A stretch of DNA of 64,000 nt from the NCBI GenBank assembly GCA_963675925.2, contig CAXXIB010000003.1:310001-374000 (forward strand). The letters are read 5' to 3'. The translations under genes were made by a program, and so were the position numbers. This document shows positions 1 through 8,737 of this stretch, in pieces (position 1 is the first letter of the stretch; every line of letters begins with the position of its first letter). The notes beneath the pieces were generated by a model. The model saw nothing but the letters and a program-made list of their open reading frames with translations. It made no database searches and had not been told where the DNA came from. This DNA is from CAXXOK01 sp963675925. Lineage in GTDB: Bacteria > Bacillota > Clostridia > Christensenellales > Aristaeellaceae.

Positions 1-1
1 A

Positions 2-1096
2 CAGGATCTGCGCGACCATTATCCCTTCAATATGTTTGCAGTGCCCATGAGTGAAATTGTCCGCGTGCATGCATCCAGCGGCACAACCGGAAAGCCGACA
101 GTCGTTGGCTATACCAGCGGCGATATCGACCGCTGGACGGAGCTAATGGCGCGCAGCATGCACTGTGCCAATGTTGCCAAGGGCGATATTGTGCAGGTGG
201 CCTATGGCTACGGCCTGTTTACGGGCGGCCTGGGCGCACATTACGGCGCGGAGCGCGTTGGCGCAGTCGTAGTGCCGATCAGCGGCGGCAATACGACACG
301 GCAGCTAATGCTCATGCAGGATTTCGGTGCGACTGCGCTATGTTGTACGCCCTCGTATGCATTGAATCTGGCGGAGGCGCTGGAGCAAAACGGCGTGAAA
401 GAAACAAAGCTGAAAGTAGGCATTTTCGGCGCAGAACCGTGGACAGAAGGCATGCGCGAGACCATCGAAAGTATGCTGGGCATTGAAGCGCTGAATATAT
501 ACGGCCTGAGCGAAGTGATGGGCCCGGGTGTTTCCATGGAATGTATGTGCAAAAAAGGCATGCATATCTGGGAAGACCATTTCCTGCCCGAGATTATCGG
601 ACCGGACGATAAAGGGCTGCCCTATGGCAGTCAGGGTGACTTAACCTTTACCACACTTTCCAAGCACGGCATGCCCTTGCTGCGCTATCGAACACATGAC
701 TTATGTACGCTAACTGATGAGCTCTGCGGTTGCGGCAGAACCCATGTGCGCATGGGGCGCATTATGGGGCGTACCGATGATATGCTCATCATCCGCGGCG
801 TGAATGTGTTCCCGTCGCAAATTGAACATGCGCTTTTGCAGGTCAGCGGCATCCAGCCCCAGTATCAAATCGTGGTCAGCCGTGAAAACCTGTTGGACAC
901 GCTGGAAATTCAAGTAGAACTGGCGCAAGGCACCATGAGCGACACCGTGCGCGAACTGGAAGCACTGGAGCGCAAGATTGCCAATTCCGTGGCAGCCCAT
1001 GCGCTGGTATCGGCCAGAATCAAGCTGTGTCAGCCGGGATCACTACCCCGCAGCGAGGGCAAGGCTAAGCGCGTTATAGACAACCGCAAACTGTAA
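2..1096 (+). CDS. Phenylacetate-CoA ligase (PaaK family), 5' truncated by window edge
   Basis: An adenylate-forming enzyme that activates aryl acids such as phenylacetate with ATP and CoA. Only the last 364 residues are in the window. The reading frame is open from base 2, where DLRDHYPFNMFAVP, a segment typical of the interior of PaaK, is already being read, so the start lies upstream. Visible motifs are the P-loop-like SSGTTGKPT at about residue 24, the adenylate-binding YGLSE, and a C-terminal lid domain with RGVNVFPSQIE. The TAA stop is followed 30 bases later by an ACT-domain gene. This pair is common in Clostridia, often next to indolepyruvate ferredoxin oxidoreductase genes, so a role in aromatic amino acid or aryl-acid metabolism is likely. 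The substrate itself cannot be read from the sequence. Confidence 0.93.
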   Translation, partial: QDLRDHYPFNMFAVPMSEIVRVHASSGTTGKPTVVGYTSGDIDRWTELMARSMHCANVAKGDIVQVAYGYGLFTGGLGAHYGAERVGAVVVPISGGNTTRQLMLMQDFGATALCCTPSYALNLAEALEQNGVKETKLKVGIFGAEPWTEGMRETIESMLGIEALNIYGLSEVMGPGVSMECMCKKGMHIWEDHFLPEIIGPDDKGLPYGSQGDLTFTTLSKHGMPLLRYRTHDLCTLTDELCGCGRTHVRMGRIMGRTDDMLIIRGVNVFPSQIEHALLQVSGIQPQYQIVVSRENLLDTLEIQVELAQGTMSDTVRELEALERKIANSVAAHALVSARIKLCQPGSLPRSEGKAKRVIDNRKL

Positions 1097-1126
1097 ATGC
1101 TATAATTCAGCATGGAGGCGGGCAAC

Positions 1127-1558
1127 ATGTATGTAAAGCAAATCTCCGTATTTCTGGAAAATCGGGCCGGAAGCCTGGCCGGTGTAACCCGGCTATTGGG
1201 CGAAAACGGCTTTGATCTGATGTCATTATCCATTGCAGATACAACAGATTTCGGCATTCTGCGCGGCATCGTAGCAGATTATAAGAAAGCACAGACCGTA
1301 CTTCAAGACGCCGGATACTCCGTGAAGGTGTCGGATGTACTCTGTGTCAGTGTGCCCGATCATCCGGGTGCGCTTGCCAATGTGCTTTCGATTCTTTCCG
1401 AGAATGGAATCGGGCTGGAGTATCTGTATTCGTTTTTCCGCAGTCACCGCGATCATGCGTTGATCATTATGCGGGTGGACAAACCGGAGGATGGCGCAAA
1501 TGCCCTCGGAGAGGCAGGCATTCGCATGCTGTCGCAAGAGGATTTGCAAACGGTTTGA
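1127..1558 (+). CDS. Tandem ACT-domain protein
   Basis: A 143-residue protein made of two ACT domains, the small ligand-binding fold that usually senses amino acids. Repeat one begins KQISVFLENRAGSLAGV and repeat two DVLCVSVPDHPGALANV. The DxPGxLaxv pattern is conserved in both. I start it at ATG 1127 because GGAGG at 1114-1118 sits 8 bases upstream; an in-frame ATG at 1112 would place the ribosome site inside the gene. There is no catalytic domain, so it is probably a regulatory or binding partner. Its position directly after the PaaK gene suggests it senses an aromatic amino acid or the ligase's substrate, which is inference from context. Confidence 0.9.
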   Translation: MYVKQISVFLENRAGSLAGVTRLLGENGFDLMSLSIADTTDFGILRGIVADYKKAQTVLQDAGYSVKVSDVLCVSVPDHPGALANVLSILSENGIGLEYLYSFFRSHRDHALIIMRVDKPEDGANALGEAGIRMLSQEDLQTV

Positions 1559-1613
1559 TTCACTACATCGTCAAACCACAGAACAACAGCTCACGTTGGA
1601 GGCTATACTGAAA

Positions 1614-2747
1614 GTGTTTCGACAGAATCGCATCACGATTGATTTAAACGCGATACGGCATAACTACCGCCTGATGGCAGACTATTTGCCAGACCCTGTC
1701 CGCGTTATGGCAGTTGTCAAAGCAAACGCTTACGGACACGGTATGCTGGAAGTTGCCGATACCGTTACAAATGCAGGCTGCAAAGATTTGGCGATTGCCA
1801 TCCCTGAAGAGGGAATCGCGCTGCGTGAAAGCGGAATCAACCAAGCCAACATTTTGGTGCTTGGCGCGGTCAACCGGCAAAGCATGGAAGCGTGTATTCT
1901 AAACCGCCTGACCATGACCGTTTTTGATACCGACACCCTGGCTTGGATTGAACACACAGCGGCAGCCCTTGGCAAAACAGCGTTTATCCATGTTAAACTG
2001 GATACCGGTATGAACCGGATTGGTCTGCGGACGGTGGAAGAAGCACAGGCACTGGCTAGTGCCCTGCAAGCGTCCCCGCATGTCCAGTGTACCGGCATTT
2101 ATACGCACTTTGCCGATGCCGATCATCTGGGAGACTGCGGCGGCCTGTGCAATTACTCAAGCAAGCAGCTCAAGCGCTTTAGTGAGCTGAAAGCCTGTTT
2201 TGATCCGGCCATACCCGTGCATGCGTCTAACAGCGCTATGAGCCTGGCATCGCCGGATGCAAACTTTTCCATGATTCGTGAGGGTATATCGCTCTATGGC
2301 TATCCGCCTGTACCGACCGACCTACCCTTTCTAAAGGCACTGCACTGGGAAGCGGAAATTGTGCTGGTCAAGCAAATTCCTGCAGGCAGCAGCATTGGCT
2401 ATGGCTGCACTTTTACAGCGGACGCGCCGATGCGTATAGCGACGATCGCTGTTGGTTACGGCGACGGCTATCACCGCACAGCCAGCAACCGTGGACAAGT
2501 GCTGGTGCACGGACAGCGCGCACGCATTGTCGGCCGGGTGTGTATGGATCAGATCATGGTCGATGTGACGCACATCCCGGATGTGCAAAAAGGCGATATG
2601 GCCGTCTTAATTGGCAAAAAAGGTGATGGCTGTATCGGCGCGGACGAGCTTGCCGGCTGGAACCACACCATCAGCTATGAAGTACTATTGAGTATAACGA
2701 CCCGCGTAGACCGCCGATATATTCCTGTCGACCCGGCCACGCTGTAA
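1614..2747 (+). CDS. alr: Alanine racemase
   Basis: A PLP enzyme that interconverts L- and D-alanine and supplies D-alanine for peptidoglycan. The N-terminal TIM barrel carries the PLP lysine in VMAVVKANAYGHG (Lys36 with this start). The C-terminal beta domain contains SIGYGCTF, holding the second catalytic base Tyr, and the family segment GRVCMDQIMVDVT. A GTG start at 1614 gives 377 residues, the normal length, with TTGGAGG at 1596-1602 upstream. Longer in-frame extensions overlap the ACT gene and add no family sequence. It lies 55 bases after the ACT gene and 17 before a membrane protein gene, probably in one transcript. CTG 1608 is a less usual alternative start. Confidence 0.95.
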   Translation: MFRQNRITIDLNAIRHNYRLMADYLPDPVRVMAVVKANAYGHGMLEVADTVTNAGCKDLAIAIPEEGIALRESGINQANILVLGAVNRQSMEACILNRLTMTVFDTDTLAWIEHTAAALGKTAFIHVKLDTGMNRIGLRTVEEAQALASALQASPHVQCTGIYTHFADADHLGDCGGLCNYSSKQLKRFSELKACFDPAIPVHASNSAMSLASPDANFSMIREGISLYGYPPVPTDLPFLKALHWEAEIVLVKQIPAGSSIGYGCTFTADAPMRIATIAVGYGDGYHRTASNRGQVLVHGQRARIVGRVCMDQIMVDVTHIPDVQKGDMAVLIGKKGDGCIGADELAGWNHTISYEVLLSITTRVDRRYIPVDPATL

Positions 2748-2764
2748 CCAAAGGAGACCGTAAC

Positions 2765-3559
2765 ATGGCAACTAAACCGGTAAAACCTGTCGTCAAACCC
2801 TATCTGCAGGGCTCATGGAACGGGAGAGACGCCAAACAAAAAGGCATTAAAATGATCCTGAGCATCCTGTTCGTTTCATTTCTGTACTTATTGCTGGGCG
2901 TGCTTCTAAGCTTTAACTCTGTTGCACTTCGGGCGATTACATCGTTTGTAATCGTCGCGTTTGCAGCTATGTATATGTTTTTCCAAGGTGCAAACACTGG
3001 GGAAAGCGATACGGGCTTTGCCGAAATTATGTATCAGCATCAGGCGGACGGCAGAACGGTCGTCCCCAGCGATTTGGAACGCTGCTACCATCCTAATAAA
3101 GGATTTTACATTGCGTTGATTGGCGTTGCCCCCTTTCTGCTGATAACCCTGCTCTTCGCCTTTACGGCACAGCCGATTCACTATACGCTTGGTGCGCTGC
3201 CGTCCTGGCTGAATGGTACTACGCAGCAAACGCATGTTGGAGAAGCGCTTGCGTATTATAGTATGCAGGAATCGAATATGTTTTTGTCAATTCTGCGTAT
3301 CATTGTCCGGTCGATGACTATGCCGTTTATCAACGTATCGCTCATGCTCGGCTCCAATGCCGTACTGTGGGCTGAACGCTTGACCCCGCTGTGGATACTG
3401 GTTGCGCCGCTGGCATACGGATTTGGGTACAGACAAGGCCCCAGACTGCGCGTGAAAATCAACACGGGTATCGCGATTGGTCTGCGTAACAAGCGCCGCA
3501 AACAGCGCAAGGAACGCAAAGCGCGTACAGCTGCCAGAAAACCTGAACAGCTCATTTAA
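2765..3559 (+). CDS. Polytopic membrane protein of unknown function
   Basis: 264 residues; I do not recognise the family. The protein has a short basic N-terminus, hydrophobic segments at about residues 30-50, 54-75 and 113-138, further hydrophobic stretches near 170-190 and 200-222, and a strongly basic C-terminal tail (RNKRRKQRKERKAR) that should lie in the cytoplasm. A clear ribosome site, AAAGGAG, precedes the ATG. It sits between alr and rsmD with 5 bases to the latter, so it is co-transcribed with housekeeping genes. The lysine/arginine-rich tail could bind RNA or acidic lipids, but nothing shows this directly. Confidence 0.75.
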   Translation: MATKPVKPVVKPYLQGSWNGRDAKQKGIKMILSILFVSFLYLLLGVLLSFNSVALRAITSFVIVAFAAMYMFFQGANTGESDTGFAEIMYQHQADGRTVVPSDLERCYHPNKGFYIALIGVAPFLLITLLFAFTAQPIHYTLGALPSWLNGTTQQTHVGEALAYYSMQESNMFLSILRIIVRSMTMPFINVSLMLGSNAVLWAERLTPLWILVAPLAYGFGYRQGPRLRVKINTGIAIGLRNKRRKQRKERKARTAARKPEQLI

Positions 3560-3564
3560 CAGCG

Positions 3565-4131
3565 ATGCGCATTATAGCCGGAGCCAACAAAGGGCGTACC
3601 ATTATCGCCCCCAAAGGGCAAAGTACTAGACCGACGCAGGACTATGTTCGCGAGGCACTGTTCAATATCATCCAGCGTGATGTGCCCGGCGCTGTTGTTC
3701 TGGATTTATTTGCGGGCAGCGGTGCGCTGGCGCTGGAAACACTCAGCCGCGGCGCAGACTATGCCGTGCTGGTGGATAAAGCAAGGTCAGCTATGGATTG
3801 TATTCGCCGCAATATCAGCACACTGAGGGCTAGCGAAAGCACACTTTGTTTGCAGGCGGACTGGCGCAAAGCCCTGCAAAAGCCGCTGCCAAAGACGTTC
3901 GATCTGGTGTTTCTAGATCCGCCCTACAGCTTAACCCTGTATCAGGAGATTACAGATACGCTGGCAGAGCAGAATCTGCTCAGGGAAGATGCGCTGATCA
4001 TCATCGAGCATCGGAAAAACGAAAGCGTCTCACTCTCCCCCACATTTACCCTGCAAGACCAAAGACACTATGGTGATACTGCCATACGCCTTTATCGCTT
4101 TCATGCGGGAGGACACGATCATGCAATCTAA
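3565..4131 (+). CDS. rsmD: 16S rRNA (guanine966-N2)-methyltransferase RsmD
   Basis: An S-adenosylmethionine-dependent methyltransferase that modifies G966 of 16S rRNA. The start MRIIAGANKGRTI and the STRPTQDYVREALFNI segment are characteristic. The SAM site LDLFAGSGALALE lies at about residues 46-58, and the catalytic DPPY motif follows in FDLVFLDPPYS. Its 188 residues are the usual length. No clear Shine-Dalgarno precedes ATG 3565, which lies 5 bases after the previous stop, so translation may be coupled. Its 3' end overlaps coaD by 11 bases; rsmD-coaD is a widespread Firmicutes pairing. Confidence 0.96.
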   Translation: MRIIAGANKGRTIIAPKGQSTRPTQDYVREALFNIIQRDVPGAVVLDLFAGSGALALETLSRGADYAVLVDKARSAMDCIRRNISTLRASESTLCLQADWRKALQKPLPKTFDLVFLDPPYSLTLYQEITDTLAEQNLLREDALIIIEHRKNESVSLSPTFTLQDQRHYGDTAIRLYRFHAGGHDHAI

Positions 4132-4609
4132 GCACTGCGTATACCCCGGCAGCTTCGATCCGGTTACATGCGGGCATATTAACATCATCGAGCGCGCCAG
4201 TGCCTTGTTTGCTGAGGTCCGTGTAGCCGTACTGGATAATCCTGAAAAAACAAAAGCATTTACTGTACAAGAACGGATGGATATGCTGCAAACGGCCTGT
4301 GCGCACCTTTCCAATGTCCGTGTGGATAGTTTCAGTGGATTGCTGGTCGACTATATGAAACAATCAGGCGCAGGCATTGTTGTACGCGGGCTTAGAAGCG
4401 CTGGGGATTTTGAAGTTGAATTTCAGATGGCACAGATGAACCGGCAGCTGTATACTGCTATAGACAGCATATTTTTAATGACCGAACCGCAGTATGCGCA
4501 TATATCGTCCAGCATGGTCAGGCAAGTTGCAGCGTTTGGCGGCGATATATCTGCCTTCGTGCCAGCTGGTGTTCAAGCTCAGGTTATCAAACGGTTCCGA
4601 AATGAATAA
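4121..4609 (+). CDS. coaD: Phosphopantetheine adenylyltransferase
   Basis: Catalyses the penultimate step of coenzyme A synthesis, transferring AMP to 4'-phosphopantetheine. The nucleotidyltransferase signature YPGSFDPVTCGHI is at residues 8-20 (a TxGH motif with Cys at x). The substrate-binding RGLRSAGDFEVEFQMAQMN and the C-terminal ISSSMVR, the counterpart of ISSTLVR, are also present. ATG 4121 has GGGAGG 8 bases upstream and gives 162 residues, the family norm. A longer in-frame start at 4070 would extend into rsmD without a ribosome site. The 11-base overlap with rsmD suggests translational coupling. Confidence 0.96.
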   Translation: MQSKHCVYPGSFDPVTCGHINIIERASALFAEVRVAVLDNPEKTKAFTVQERMDMLQTACAHLSNVRVDSFSGLLVDYMKQSGAGIVVRGLRSAGDFEVEFQMAQMNRQLYTAIDSIFLMTEPQYAHISSSMVRQVAAFGGDISAFVPAGVQAQVIKRFRNE

Positions 4610-4630
4610 TGGTGCAGGAGGCCGACAACG

Positions 4631-5260
4631 ATGAATATGTCTCAAACCAATATCTATCTTGATGAGCTCAATGATCTGATATCCAACGGTAAGCGGATTC
4701 CTCTAAGCAATTCCGTGGTTATTGATCGTGATCATTGCTTTAAGCTGGTACAGGATATCCGGGAAAGCTTACCGGTGGATATCACCGCGGCGCAGGGCGT
4801 GATTGAAAACCAGAATGCCATCATTACCGAAGCGCGTAAAATGGCCGAGCAGGCAAAAAGTGAAGCCAATAGCACAGCGACTGCTACGGTGAACGATGCC
4901 AATGTAAAAGCGCAGAACACCCTCAATGCCGCGCAGGCGCAGGCACAGGAAATGCTCAAGCGCGCGCAGGACCAGGCACGCCAGATGATGGCAGATGCAA
5001 AACAAAATGCCGATCGTATGATGGCAGATGCCGATGCCCGGGCCAAGCAGATGGTCAACGAACAGGAAATCGTCGCCCGTGCACGCCTGGAAGCCGACGA
5101 CCTGAAACAGTCTACGCAGGACGAAGTAGACGCACTCTACAAGGATGTCTTCCAGCATATTGACGAAGTTATGAAACAGCTGGATCGCGCTGTGAGCGAA
5201 AAATTAACGGAAATCCGTATGATTCGACAGCAGGTCGATCAAACGATATCCTCCATGTAA
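4631..5260 (+). CDS. Alanine-rich coiled-coil protein of unknown function
   Basis: 209 residues with no catalytic motif that I recognise. A short folded N-terminus (about 1-55) is followed by a long helical, heptad-like stretch rich in Ala, Gln, Lys and Asp (about 65-160), which includes near-repeats such as MMADAKQNADRMMADADARAK. The C-terminal part, about 165-209, is again predicted helical. Proteins of this build are often found after coaD in Clostridia and are sometimes labelled ATPase or DivIVA-like, but I see neither a P-loop nor a clear DivIVA N-terminus. AGGAGG stands 9 bases before ATG 4631. A scaffold role near the membrane or divisome is a guess. Confidence 0.7.
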   Translation: MNMSQTNIYLDELNDLISNGKRIPLSNSVVIDRDHCFKLVQDIRESLPVDITAAQGVIENQNAIITEARKMAEQAKSEANSTATATVNDANVKAQNTLNAAQAQAQEMLKRAQDQARQMMADAKQNADRMMADADARAKQMVNEQEIVARARLEADDLKQSTQDEVDALYKDVFQHIDEVMKQLDRAVSEKLTEIRMIRQQVDQTISSM

Positions 5261-5288
5261 CTTATCCTACGAAGGAGTTGTCCCCCTA

Positions 5289-5855
5289 TTGCTTGAACTG
5301 CTAGTGATTGCCTTTGGCCTGTCTATGGATGCCTTTGCCGTAGCCATGGGAAAAGGCCTGTGTATGCGGAAAATTCAATATGGATATGCAACAGTGATAG
5401 CCCTCTTTTTCGGGGGCTTTCAAGCGTTGATGCCTGCCATCGGCTGGCTGCTGGGTAAGCAGTTTGCCGCGCAGATTATATTTCTGGATCATTGGGTCGC
5501 CTTTATCCTTTTATCTCTTATCGGGCTGAAAATGATCTGGGGCGCATATCGCGATAAGAATAAGGAAGAAGAAGCCTGTGACCTTACAGTCAACTACCGC
5601 GAGCTGCTGGTGCTTGCCATTGCCACCAGTATCGATGCCCTGGCCGCCGGTGTCACCTTTGCTTTTTTAGATACGTCCATTCTGCTTGCCACCGGCGTGA
5701 TTGGCGTAACAACCTTTGCCATTTCGTTTGGCGGTGTGATCATCGGGCAGATGTTTGGGGCCAGGTTCAAAACAACCGCTGAATACTTCGGCGGAGGTGT
5801 ATTGATCAGTATTGGGCTGAAAATACTGCTGGAGCATTTGGGCATATTAGTTTAA
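5289..5855 (+). CDS. mntP: Putative manganese efflux pump MntP
   Basis: An inner-membrane exporter of Mn2+. The 188-residue protein has six hydrophobic segments arranged as two similar halves. Each half carries the conserved motif with an intramembrane Asp: GLSMDAFAVAMGKG near the N-terminus and ATSIDALAAGVTFA in the second half, matching MntP. The start is TTG 5289, with AAGGAG at 5272-5277; it yields the usual N-terminal LELLVIAFGLSMD. The 28-base gap before it leaves no room for a yybP-ykoY manganese riboswitch, so control is probably at the operon level. It is the last gene before the nucleoside transporter promoter. Confidence 0.92.
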   Translation: MLELLVIAFGLSMDAFAVAMGKGLCMRKIQYGYATVIALFFGGFQALMPAIGWLLGKQFAAQIIFLDHWVAFILLSLIGLKMIWGAYRDKNKEEEACDLTVNYRELLVLAIATSIDALAAGVTFAFLDTSILLATGVIGVTTFAISFGGVIIGQMFGARFKTTAEYFGGGVLISIGLKILLEHLGILV

Positions 5856-5922
5856 ATTATACACGAGAAGTATATTCGTGAAAAACAGCGTTATTTCTTA
5901 TCATATAAGCGTTATCAGCTAG

Positions 5923-5951
5923 TTGACTTGGTATTTTCATTGTGCTATATT
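5923..5951 (+). promoter_or_regulatory. SigmaA-type promoter for the nucleoside ABC transporter operon
   Basis: TTGACT (5923-5928), a 17-base spacer and TATATT (5946-5951), close to consensus, lie 41 bases before the ATG of the binding-protein gene. The leader contains GGAGGAG as ribosome site. Confidence 0.8.
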
Positions 5952-5992
5952 GTATGCAAGGAATACATAAATAAAACTGGAGGAGATTTATT

Positions 5993-7111
5993 ATGTCTGA
6001 AACTAAGTCCAAGAAAGGCTTGTCTAAGAAACAGATTCTGCTCATCGTACTCGCTGTGGTTGTTGTCGCAGCGGCCGTAGTCGCAGTGATTCTGCTTACC
6101 GGTCCCAAAGAAGATGAAGGCGTCAAGTTTGCCCTCGTTACCGATGTGGGTAACATTGATGACCAGTCCTTCAACCAGAGCACCTGGGAAGGCCTTGTTG
6201 CCTTTGCAGATGCTAATGATTTTGTCAAGGATGAAGACTACGCGTACTACAAACCCTTCGAAGACAGCGATGCAGCCCGTATCGAAAGCATCAAGACCGC
6301 AATCGAGTATGGCGCGAAAGTTGTCGTCGTTCCCGGTTACCTGTTCAACACGGCTGTGGTTACCGTAGCAGAAGACAACCCCGATGTCCTGTTTGTCGGT
6401 GTTGACCTGACCGTTGAAGCCGATCCGTATCCCTCAAACATTGCAAACCTCGTATTCAAAGAGGAACAGTCCGGTTTCATGGCTGGCTACGCCGCTGTGA
6501 TGGACGGCTACACCAGCCTTGGCTTCCTGGGCGGCATTGACGTACCCGCCGTTGTCCGCTATGGCTATGGCTTTGTGCAGGGCGTAGAATACGCCGCTGA
6601 GCAGATGGGCGTGACCCCTGAAGTGAAGTACTGGTATTCCGGCACCTTCGGCCCCACTGACGAAATCAAAGCCAAAATGGACAGCTGGTATGCCGAAGGC
6701 ACCGAAGTTGTGTTTGCCTGCGGCGGCGGCATCTTCCTGAGCGCTTTGTCTGCAGCAGAAACTGCCGATGGCGTAATGATCGGTGTTGACTCCGACCAGG
6801 GTCACATCAGCGAGCGTTTTATCACGTCCGCTATGAAGATCATCCCCGCTCCCCTGAGCGTGATTCTCCAGAAGATCTACGACGGCGACTACAAACTGCC
6901 GGAAGAGTATGTTGGACATGATACCGTTCTCAGCATTGCTGATGGCGCTTGTGGCCTGCCGACTGCTGATGACAGCTGGCGCTTTAAGACCTTCTCCAAA
7001 GATGATTACCAGATGATTCTGGACAAAGTCCTCGCCGGAGATGTGACGATTTCCAATGATACCGAAACTGCACCGGAAACTGTTGCCACCACGGTTGACT
7101 ATCAGAACTAA
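5993..7111 (+). CDS. BMP-family (PnrA/NupN-like) nucleoside-binding protein of an ABC transporter
   Basis: The extracellular substrate-binding component of a purine/nucleoside uptake system. It is 372 residues long. After a basic N-terminus comes one hydrophobic segment (about 13-38, LLIVLAVVVVAAAVVAVILL), then the BMP domain starting VKFALVTDVGNIDDQSFNQ, the hallmark of the family, with GVDSDQ later. Unlike most Firmicutes homologues there is no lipobox cysteine, so the protein seems to be held by an uncleaved N-terminal helix or released after cleavage. It has a strong promoter and is followed by a hairpin, an arrangement that would make more of this protein than of the downstream subunits. 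Guanosine or other purine nucleosides are the likely cargo by family, not shown here. Confidence 0.93.
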   Translation: MSETKSKKGLSKKQILLIVLAVVVVAAAVVAVILLTGPKEDEGVKFALVTDVGNIDDQSFNQSTWEGLVAFADANDFVKDEDYAYYKPFEDSDAARIESIKTAIEYGAKVVVVPGYLFNTAVVTVAEDNPDVLFVGVDLTVEADPYPSNIANLVFKEEQSGFMAGYAAVMDGYTSLGFLGGIDVPAVVRYGYGFVQGVEYAAEQMGVTPEVKYWYSGTFGPTDEIKAKMDSWYAEGTEVVFACGGGIFLSALSAAETADGVMIGVDSDQGHISERFITSAMKIIPAPLSVILQKIYDGDYKLPEEYVGHDTVLSIADGACGLPTADDSWRFKTFSKDDYQMILDKVLAGDVTISNDTETAPETVATTVDYQN

Positions 7112-7129
7112 GCAATTCACCTTTTTAGG

Positions 7130-7159
7130 AAGGCCAGGCATGCGCCTGGCCTTTCTTTC
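7130..7159 (+). terminator. Intra-operon hairpin with T-rich tail after the binding-protein gene
   Basis: A perfect 10-bp stem, AAGGCCAGGC (7130-7139) with GCCTGGCCTT (7144-7153), a four-base loop and the tail TTTCTTTC. It lies 18 bases after the stop and before the ATPase gene. It probably acts as a partial terminator or 3'-end stabiliser that sets the ratio of binding protein to transporter. Confidence 0.8.
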
Positions 7160-7194
7160 AAGGTTGGGGTACCAATCCAATAAGGGGTATTGTA

Positions 7195-8736
7195 ATGAGT
7201 GAGTATATCATCGAAATGGCCGGGATACGCAAAGTATTTCCGGGCGTTGTCGCCAATGACAACATTACACTGGGGTTGAAAAAGGGCGAAATCCACGCTC
7301 TGCTTGGTGAAAACGGTGCGGGAAAATCCACACTGATGGGTGTTCTGTTCGGTATGTATCAGCCGGATGCTGGCGAAATACGAAAAAATGGTAAACCTGT
7401 TCGTATACACGATCCCAATGATGCCAACAGCTTAGGTATCGGTATGGTACACCAGCATTTTAAGCTGGTGGAAGTGTTTTCGGTGCTGGACAATATCATG
7501 CTTGGCGCGGAAGATACGCGCTATGGCATGCTGCGGAAATCTACAGCACGCGAAAAGATCATGAAGCTCAGTGAGCAGTACAAACTGAAAGTTGATTTAG
7601 ACGCGGTGATTGAGGACATAAGCGTGGGCATGCAGCAGCGCGTGGAAATCCTTAAGATGCTCTACCGCGAAAATGATATTCTGATATTTGATGAACCGAC
7701 GGCCGTGCTGACCCCTCAGGAGATTGAGGAGTTGATGCAGACCATGCGCAACTTCGCCAATGAAGGCAAGTCGATTCTGTTCATCACCCATAAACTCAAC
7801 GAAATTATGGCGGTTGCAGATCGCTGCACGGTGCTACGTAAAGGAAAATATATCGGCACGGTGGATGTGAAAGACACGTCGGTAGATTTACTGGCGGAGA
7901 TGATGGTTGGCCGCAAGGTGAACTTCAAAGTGGATAAAGCACCGTGTAAACCGAAAAAAACGATCTTACGCGTTAATAACCTCTCGCTCTCGACGGCTGC
8001 CAGCGGTAAACACCAACTGCACAATGTATCCTTCAGTGTTCGCGCCGGTGAAATTGTCGGCATTGCGGGCATCGAAGGCAATGGACAAAGCGAGCTTGTG
8101 TATGCGCTGACAGGTATGCTCAAACCCAGCAGCGGGACCATTACCTTTGGCGAGCATGATATTAGTAACGAGTCCATTCGAAAGCGCAATGATTTGGGAA
8201 TCGCTCATATTCCCGAAGACAGGCACCGCTTCGGTCTGGTGCTGGATTATGCCCTTTCGGAAAACCTGATTTTGAAAAGCTATCACCATCATACCTTCAA
8301 TCAAAACGGATTTCTTCGCTTTGATGAGATCCGCACCCATGCGCAAAAGCTGATTCAGGATTTTGATATCCGTGCCGGTGAAGGCCCGGATACACCCGCG
8401 CGCAGCATGAGCGGCGGTAACCAGCAAAAGGCGATCATCGCCCGTGAGGTCTCGCTCTCCCCCGACCTGCTCATTGCTGTTCAGCCGACACGCGGGCTGG
8501 ATGTCGGTGCGATCGAGTATATACAAAAGCAGTTGATTGCTGCGCGTGATTCCGGTCGGGCGGTGTTGCTGGTCAGTTTGGAACTGGAAGAGGTTATGAA
8601 TATCTCTGACCGTATCTTGGTCATGTACGAAGGAAAAATTGTGGCTGAAGTGGACGGCGAGCACGCTGTGCGCCAGGAACTGGGGCTGTATATGGCCGGG
8701 GCAACGCCTAGCGATATGGAACGGGAGGTGATGTAG
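7195..8736 (+). CDS. Nucleoside ABC transporter, duplicated ATP-binding protein
   Basis: A 513-residue ATPase with two ABC cassettes, the layout of NupO/YufO and of sugar-type (RbsA-like) importers. Cassette one has Walker A GENGAGKST at about residues 38-46, the signature region ISVGMQQRVEIL and Walker B DILIFDEPT. Cassette two has the degenerate Walker A GIEGNGQSEL, the signature MSGGNQQKAIIARE and LLIAVQPTRGLDVG. The weakly conserved signature in the first half and Walker A in the second half are usual in this family. It follows the binding-protein hairpin and lies one base before the first permease gene. It powers import through the two permeases downstream. Confidence 0.93.
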   Translation: MSEYIIEMAGIRKVFPGVVANDNITLGLKKGEIHALLGENGAGKSTLMGVLFGMYQPDAGEIRKNGKPVRIHDPNDANSLGIGMVHQHFKLVEVFSVLDNIMLGAEDTRYGMLRKSTAREKIMKLSEQYKLKVDLDAVIEDISVGMQQRVEILKMLYRENDILIFDEPTAVLTPQEIEELMQTMRNFANEGKSILFITHKLNEIMAVADRCTVLRKGKYIGTVDVKDTSVDLLAEMMVGRKVNFKVDKAPCKPKKTILRVNNLSLSTAASGKHQLHNVSFSVRAGEIVGIAGIEGNGQSELVYALTGMLKPSSGTITFGEHDISNESIRKRNDLGIAHIPEDRHRFGLVLDYALSENLILKSYHHHTFNQNGFLRFDEIRTHAQKLIQDFDIRAGEGPDTPARSMSGGNQQKAIIAREVSLSPDLLIAVQPTRGLDVGAIEYIQKQLIAARDSGRAVLLVSLELEEVMNISDRILVMYEGKIVAEVDGEHAVRQELGLYMAGATPSDMEREVM

Positions 8737-8737
8737 C

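Noticed and set aside
5261..5288. yybP-ykoY manganese riboswitch before mntP
   Set aside because: The gap is only 28 bases and holds just the ribosome site.
6434..7180. Long minus-strand reading frame (248 codons) opposite the nucleoside-binding protein gene
   Set aside because: It mirrors the coding frame of a clear BMP gene, has no family motif and no ribosome site of its own.
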